DNA from: Nemophila menziesii
Taxonomy: Eukaryota; Streptophyta; Magnoliopsida; Boraginales; Hydrophyllaceae
Length of the DNA: 64,000 nt
Direction of reading: 5' to 3'
Assembly (NCBI GenBank): GCA_029959085.1
Contig: JARWIR010000024.1
Location: forward strand, 16,728,296-16,792,295
The notes under the pieces are model-generated. The model saw only the letters and a program-made list of their open reading frames with translations. It was not told the DNA's origin and searched no databases. Both the position numbers and the translations under genes were made by a program. The first letter of the stretch is position 1. Each line of letters starts with the position of its first letter. This document shows positions 58,795 through 64,000 of this stretch, in pieces.

Positions 58795-59278
58795 GTTTGA
58801 GTAATGAGAAACTTCTCATTACTCGTTGTTCTTTAAAAAAGACAGTGTCTTTTATGAGCAAACGTGTAAAGTGTCGATGCCTATGGAGCATTAACCCAAT
58901 AAAAAGTTACATTTTAATATAATTTAGATTATACTCGTCATTGCCGGACTACAAAGGTAGGTATTCAACATATTAAAAGACTCCCGTCCAAAAAAAATAA
59001 AAAATTAAAAGACCAGCTTAAATTGACCAACAAAAAAAAGACCAGCCTTAGTACTCCTAGTAAATTGTTTTTCATGCACTAGCGCGTTTTTTTTGTCAAA
59101 ATTTATCAACTTGTTAACTTAAAAAATGATTACATTTTCCCAGGAGAGAAAGTAATTAAATATATTCGTGCACTATGCATTAGTAGTATATTTGACGTTT
59201 CAGTTATGTTCTTGACCAAAAGGTATATATTGACTTTCTAGTTTGACTTTTCTTTTCTCCTTGAATAGTAATATTTTA

Positions 59279-59541
59279 CTCCCTCCGTCCACAAATGTTT
59301 GTCACAATTTCTAAAAATGGATGTCCACAAAAGGTTATCATTTTAAAATATCAAGAAACTTTTTTACATGTTTAACTAAGTTTATCCTTATTTAATTTTT
59401 CAAAAAGTAAAAAGCATTAATTGCTTTACTTAATCATTAAATAGTTAGTTGAGGGTAATTTAGTAAAAATAGAAGGCATTAATTGCTTTTCTTAATCTAT
59501 GTGAAAAAAAAGGTATGACAAACATTTGTGGATGGAGGGAG
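59279..59541. mobile_element. Stowaway-type MITE, 263 bp
   Basis: Ends CTCCCTCCGTCCACAAATG and the complement CATTTGTGGATGGAGGGAG, nearly perfect over 26 bases, with TA on both sides (59277-59278 and 59542-59543). This is the best-preserved Stowaway in the window. Confidence 0.95.
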
Positions 59542-59859
59542 TACTTCTAAAATGTATTGTATAAATTATTATTTTTTATATTTTTCTTGGACGCAATTAT
59601 TTTTGATATCAAGTAACATATTTAATTATTTATATATAATGAGGCAAAAACATATACGAATAAATTAACTTGTACCTACCAATTTTATGTCTTTTAGTGG
59701 TTGTTTAAAAATAAATTTTATTTTATAATACAAGTCTTTTCATCACACCTTTTGAAGTTCATGAACTACATCATGTTATAGACAAGTTAAGATACTTAAA
59801 AGAATATATAATATATAGTAATGTTTTATCTGGTCAATTCAAATTATGTAAAGTACTAT

Positions 59860-60985
59860 TTTATGGTTCTGTATTTAGCGACCGCACATCCAGTCGCTAG
59901 AGTTATTAAATCAATTGCTAAAGTTATCGGCAAATGTTAGTGATTGTTAAAGTTATTAACGACAGTTAGTGATCGCTAAAGGGTACTCATTATTGGTTGG
60001 TTTTTAGATCTGTCATTTTATTGAGAATCTAATTTTATAGTCGCTAAATGTTCTACCTTTACCCACCATATAGACCCTCGCTAATGTTAGTGTTTTTTTA
60101 GTGATCACAGACGCACTCCAGACAGTTTTTTCAATAGCGGTCGCGTAGTGGTCACTAATTCTTTGTCCTTTAACCGATACTAGGTGATCGTCATTGTTTT
60201 TCGTTTTAACGACCTCCAGTTAATCGCTAGTGGACCGAGTTCCTTTTGCGGTCTCTATAAGTTTATAAATTAAAAAAAAAATATTATTTTCATTATTCAT
60301 TTACACTTTTCCGTTAATAGACTTGATAAACTCAAACTACACCAAAAGTATAATAAATTTGAAATAATCAACTAAAACTATCTAAAGTTACTAATTAATA
60401 AACAAAGTTAAGTTATTTTGATATACAAAATGAAATCAATCAACTAATACTACTAGTCTATCTCGTATATGTTCCTTTCATATGTAATAAACTCATCACC
60501 ACTATCTATATGCATCGTCTGGCGGACATCAACCTCATTGTACGTCCCAAGTATCGTTTTGTTCTTACTCATCATCTACAATAGTTGGATCATACTCTAA
60601 TATCACTTGGTCGACCTCAGTGAATTATCAATTATTCATGCGTCTAACTATTTTTGTGGTATCATTCACATAGGTATCGACTCATATGTAGTAACTTTCG
60701 ACACGACACCCCAAACATCTGTCGCTAAATTGTATTACTTAGCGACCAAATTGTGGTCGCTCAAAGACAAAATGTCTAGAGATCTTATGAGGTCGCTAAG
60801 AATCATTACTTCTAGCGAGAGATTGGATGATCGGTAAAGGTAGAACATCTAGCAACCATTTGAAGGGGTTTCTTGATATTAGGGAATCTCTAACAACCAG
60901 CCAATAACAAGTACTCTTTAGCGACCGATTTAGACACATCTAGCGACGGAATGTACGGCCGCTAAATGCTATTCTCATAGCCGTG
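59860..60985. mobile_element. Non-autonomous DNA transposon with TAGCGACC/GTCGCTA repeats
   Basis: Both flanks (59875-60250 and 60715-60970) are filled with TAGCGACCG and GTCGCTA words. TATTTAGCGACCGCACAT on the left is mirrored by the complement of CATTTAGCGGCCGTACAT on the right, so the ends are inverted. The style matches CACTA subterminal regions, but the extreme ends do not read CACTA and no duplication was found. No transposase frame is recognised. Confidence 0.65.
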
Positions 60986-61334
60986 GTAGAAAATAAAAAC
61001 TTCCATTGGAATTGGAAAATTATAGAATGAATCTGCCAATGGAATTATGAGTTAGTACCAGTTAAATTATTGTGGTTAGCAGATTTAATTCAAATTGAAA
61101 TATTGAGTATGTAAATTATGCTCAACGGATTCTAAGAAACTAAGAATAACGTGTTACACAATAGTATTTATGTTGAATTATTCAACTAATCGTCATTCTA
61201 ATATTATATATATGCCAACTAATTGCAAAAGACCATCTTAATCATTGAACGAATTCTACAATAATAATTGCAAAAGTTGATACTTATTATTTATACAAAT
61301 CTTCTCTCAAATTATTCTTTAATATACAAATTCA

Positions 61335-62868
61335 ATGAGTTCGTCATCTCTTATCTTTCAAAGTTCTTCAAGCCTTCATCCTAATCTGAATCTTAAATCT
61401 AAAACTCTAGCATTTAATCATATTGAAGACATTTCTTTCTCAAGAAAAAAGTTCAATCCGATTCATGTTGCATGTAACATAAGCTTGAGGAGTTTTGGGA
61501 ACAGCTTGAGAGCACTGGACACGAGTCACGAAATTAATAGGTAATCATATGGTTTCCTTTCTAAACACTCTACTATTTATTTCTTACGTACAAATGAAAG
61601 CTCAGAAATTATGACTATTAATGGGATGAAACTAATTTTTATTTTAGTGATTTTGAACCTTTAACTATTTGGTAGCTTCACTTACATGTAACTCCATCAT
61701 GGGTATTTCTTAATTTCTAAACACTTCATTTCTAATAGTAATGCATCATTTCTTCTTCTTTAATTCTCTTACAGTTATAATTTGTTATATATGTTCATAT
61801 TTAATCTTTTTATATATAGGAAATGGATTGTATATAGCCATGTTGAAGAACCAGGAAGTCCAGTACCTCCTGAACCCCCTTCGGAAGGTCCCGGGTAAAT
61901 GAAAACTCATTCACTTGTTCTCACCAATTTTTTTACTTTTCTTTTTAGAAATTCGCTCATCAAATTTTTCTTATATTTTGCTAATATTCTTTCAGGGAAA
62001 ATTGGGCTGTGGAAATTGTGATATCGTTAATTCTTAATCTCAGCACAAGTTACGAAAATCTCAGCAGAAGTTGTAAGAATCTAGTCTTTGTTCTTTGTCT
62101 TATATTACACTCCCAGGATTTACTATACGTATATGAAGAAGAAGATTCGGAGTCATTATCTCTAACTAAAAGTAAGTCTCCAAGATAGGATTCCTTTATT
62201 GATTACAAATTAATTAAATAACTATATTAACTATAATATATATGTAAAATTCACACATCCATTGAACACCAAAGGTTAAAAAATAAAATTACTTTAAATG
62301 CCTAAAGTAAGTATATTATAATATATATTCTGATCCATGATATGTAAATCATAAATGTAGGGAAATTATCTATGAGAAAAAAAATATTATTTTATCGAAC
62401 AAAATAACTGATAATTTTAAATTTGTTTAAGCTTTTAATTGTCCAATTGCTGAATATTTTAGATAAATTCTACAAGAAACTCCAATGGGTAAAAGATATA
62501 GTACTGGTGTTGATTATGTACCTGCTTGATAAAATTCCGGAAGGGAAGCTCAAGAGATCATTAATGTCTTTTATCGAACATTTTGCTAAAAAAGCAGCAG
62601 ACGATGCTGGTATATTAGATACTTTTATCAATACGGTCTTATACACGCACTTTACTCATTCTCGTCTTTTTCCATTTTTTCGGAGTCATATAACTTTTCA
62701 ATGAAATTTTGTTAAAAAATTCTTCATTATAAGTATGCTCACATATTATTGAAATGAATATAGATTCAAGGAGAGGAGGAAAGAGTAGAAGACTATACCG
62801 AATCAGCCGAGGAGATGAAAGATGAAAATGATAAAGATGAGGAGTTAGCCGACGAGAAAGAAAGATGA
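61335..62868 (+). CDS. Small plastid-targeted protein of unknown function, five exons
   Basis: Exons by eye: 61335-61540, 61820-61894, 61996-62072, 62463-62635, 62764-62868, all with GT-AG borders and consistent phases; the product is 211 residues. The Ser-rich N-terminus (MSSSSLIFQSSSS, then Arg/Lys and IHVAC) looks like a chloroplast transit peptide. Then come KWIVYSHVEEPGSPVPPEPPSEGPG-type Pro/Glu sequence, a hydrophobic stretch (VEIVISLILNL, possible membrane segment), an amphipathic helix region (IPEGKLKRSLMSFIEHFAKKAADDA) and an acidic tail. The order Pro-rich, hydrophobic, PEGKLK helix, acidic tail resembles a plant plastid protein family I know only as uncharacterised. A second donor site at 62172 would lengthen exon 3 by 33 in-frame codons. 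The acidic tail continues in another frame beyond the stop. No function is claimed. Confidence 0.72.
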
Positions 62869-64000
62869 GGATAATAAAGCTGAGGAAATAGCCAATGAGA
62901 ATCAAATTGATGAACCTGAGGAGGAAGTAAAAGATTAGGAATAGATAAATAATTATTCTGAGTTTGTGGATGCATTAAATTGATATATGTATTGTATACT
63001 ACTATATAGTTTTTTTCAATGATTAATGTTAGTCATAGAGTTTGGGGGTAATTATAATCAAGTGTATGGTATTGGATGTTAGAGCCTGAATTTTAAGAGC
63101 GAGCAACTATTATATTTTCGTTAGTCATAGAAAGTAAAGGAGATTAGTAAAGATTGTTTTTCTCAAGTGAATTTGATTTTTGGATGTATACCAAATAAAT
63201 ATATAAGAGTACATAAGTGTATTATGATACTAATTAATTATCATGGTAAACTAGTTGGGATTATCTCACTGTTCAGGGTCTTGGTCATCCAAACTAGTGG
63301 TGCAGGTTCAGACCAAGTCAATGACTCCGAATTCAAAGTAGCTCTCCTATGTACCAAAAAAATAATATCATGGTTCATTATTTATAACCGATCTGGTCCT
63401 TTATATTAGCTCAAGCAATTACCCTTTCATCAAGTGATTCTAAACATTCACTCGATCAAAGAGACAGTGAAGGGGGGAGTTTATAGGGCTCCTAAACCTT
63501 CACTCTGTTATGTTGATCGAGATGATCTCTCTTCGTTGGAAGGAGAAGGTGCTAAAAACTCTGTCATTTTTCTGACGATTCTGAAGGTCTTCTCCTCAAC
63601 TATAAATACATGACCTCTCCCATTTACCAAAGCCACGAAACTGAATCAGAAAAGAACCTCTACTTCTCTCTCATCAAATATTCTAATAATATTTTTTTAA
63701 GGAAAACCTCTGTTAGAGATAATTTGCACAACAGGAATATCTTTTTAATGAAATATTTTCCGTGTATTTTTATTTTCTATTTCGTGTAAGTTTTTTCAAT
63801 ACTGTAATAGTGTAGATTACTATAATCCAAATAGTATTTTGCATTTTGGTTTTTCATTTCTCTACTTTTTAGACCAGTGGTTTATATTTTTTCCAACAAG
63901 TTAATAAGATATTCTTTTTATATCACTAGTTGTTTTTAGAAATGGTTTATCCTACTTCGGCAGTTACTTCACATTATTGAACGCGAAGGCCTTTCCCGAC
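62869..64000. other. 3' region of the last gene and possible promoter at the right edge
   Basis: Bases 62869-63100 contain the 3' leader of the five-exon gene. From 63150 to 63420 nothing is recognised. A hairpin lies at 63451-63521. A good TATA box, TATAAATA, is at 63601-63608, followed by an AC/CT-rich leader (ACCTCTACTTCTCTCTC); this fits a gene or LTR promoter firing to the right. No open frame follows before the edge. Confidence 0.45.
63601..63608 (+). promoter_or_regulatory. Candidate TATA box
   Basis: TATAAATA in the context CAACTATAAATACATG, with a leader of normal plant composition starting about 30 bases downstream. It could drive a gene to the right of the window or belong to an LTR. 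Confidence 0.5.

Overview
This is nuclear DNA from a flowering plant, most likely a eudicot. It is AT-rich and gene-poor, has spliced genes with GT-AG introns, and is packed with plant-type transposable elements: CACTA, hAT, Stowaway, Ty1/copia and Ty3/gypsy LTR elements, and plant L1-type LINEs. I cannot name the species. There is no bacterial-style operon, CRISPR array, rRNA gene or functional tRNA gene.

Three host genes are well supported. An intronless secreted subtilase lies on the minus strand at the left edge (1-2218) and is cut by the edge just before its stop. A two-exon cytochrome P450 of the CYP81 type lies on the plus strand (41663-43275) and looks intact. A five-exon gene on the plus strand (61335-62868) encodes a small, probably plastid-targeted protein of a family I recognise only as uncharacterised.

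The rest is mostly layered transposons, and many borders could be fixed from target-site duplications (TSDs) read directly. 3.4-9.6 kb: a small hAT element (6-of-8 TSD) holds a 5.66 kb CACTA element (TSD TAC), which holds a second small hAT element. 9.9-28.2 kb: old gypsy relics hold a 5.3 kb LINE (17 bp TSD), which is split in its reverse-transcriptase ORF by a 9,984 bp Athila-like gypsy element on the minus strand (TSD ATATT, LTRs about 99% identical). That element keeps gag, protease and a second ORF but lacks reverse transcriptase, RNase H and the integrase catalytic core. 29.2-31.0 kb: a minisatellite split by a truncated LINE. 31.4-33.4 kb: a Stowaway MITE, a CCA microsatellite and a foldback element. 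33.5-39.0 kb: a decayed copia element (TSD ATTAG) holding two hAT MITEs. 39.0-40.9 kb: an element with long inverted ends. 43.5-46.2 kb: an internally deleted LINE with a perfect 15 bp TSD, holding a hAT MITE. 47.5-61 kb: a solo-LTR-like segment, a hAT element with internal Pol III A/B boxes, LINE scraps, a foldback, two Stowaways, another hAT and an element with TAGCGACC-type repeats. The last kilobase has a hairpin and a TATA box, but the transcribed unit, if real, lies mostly outside the window.

The host genes are functionally unrelated to each other. The strongest candidates for something unusual are the Athila-like derivative (gag-protease joined in frame to an apparent integrase tail, a 110 bp tandem array, and three copies of the polypurine-tract motif bracketing ORF2), the LINE with an ATGA stop/start overlap between its ORFs, and the hAT element carrying a Pol III-type promoter.
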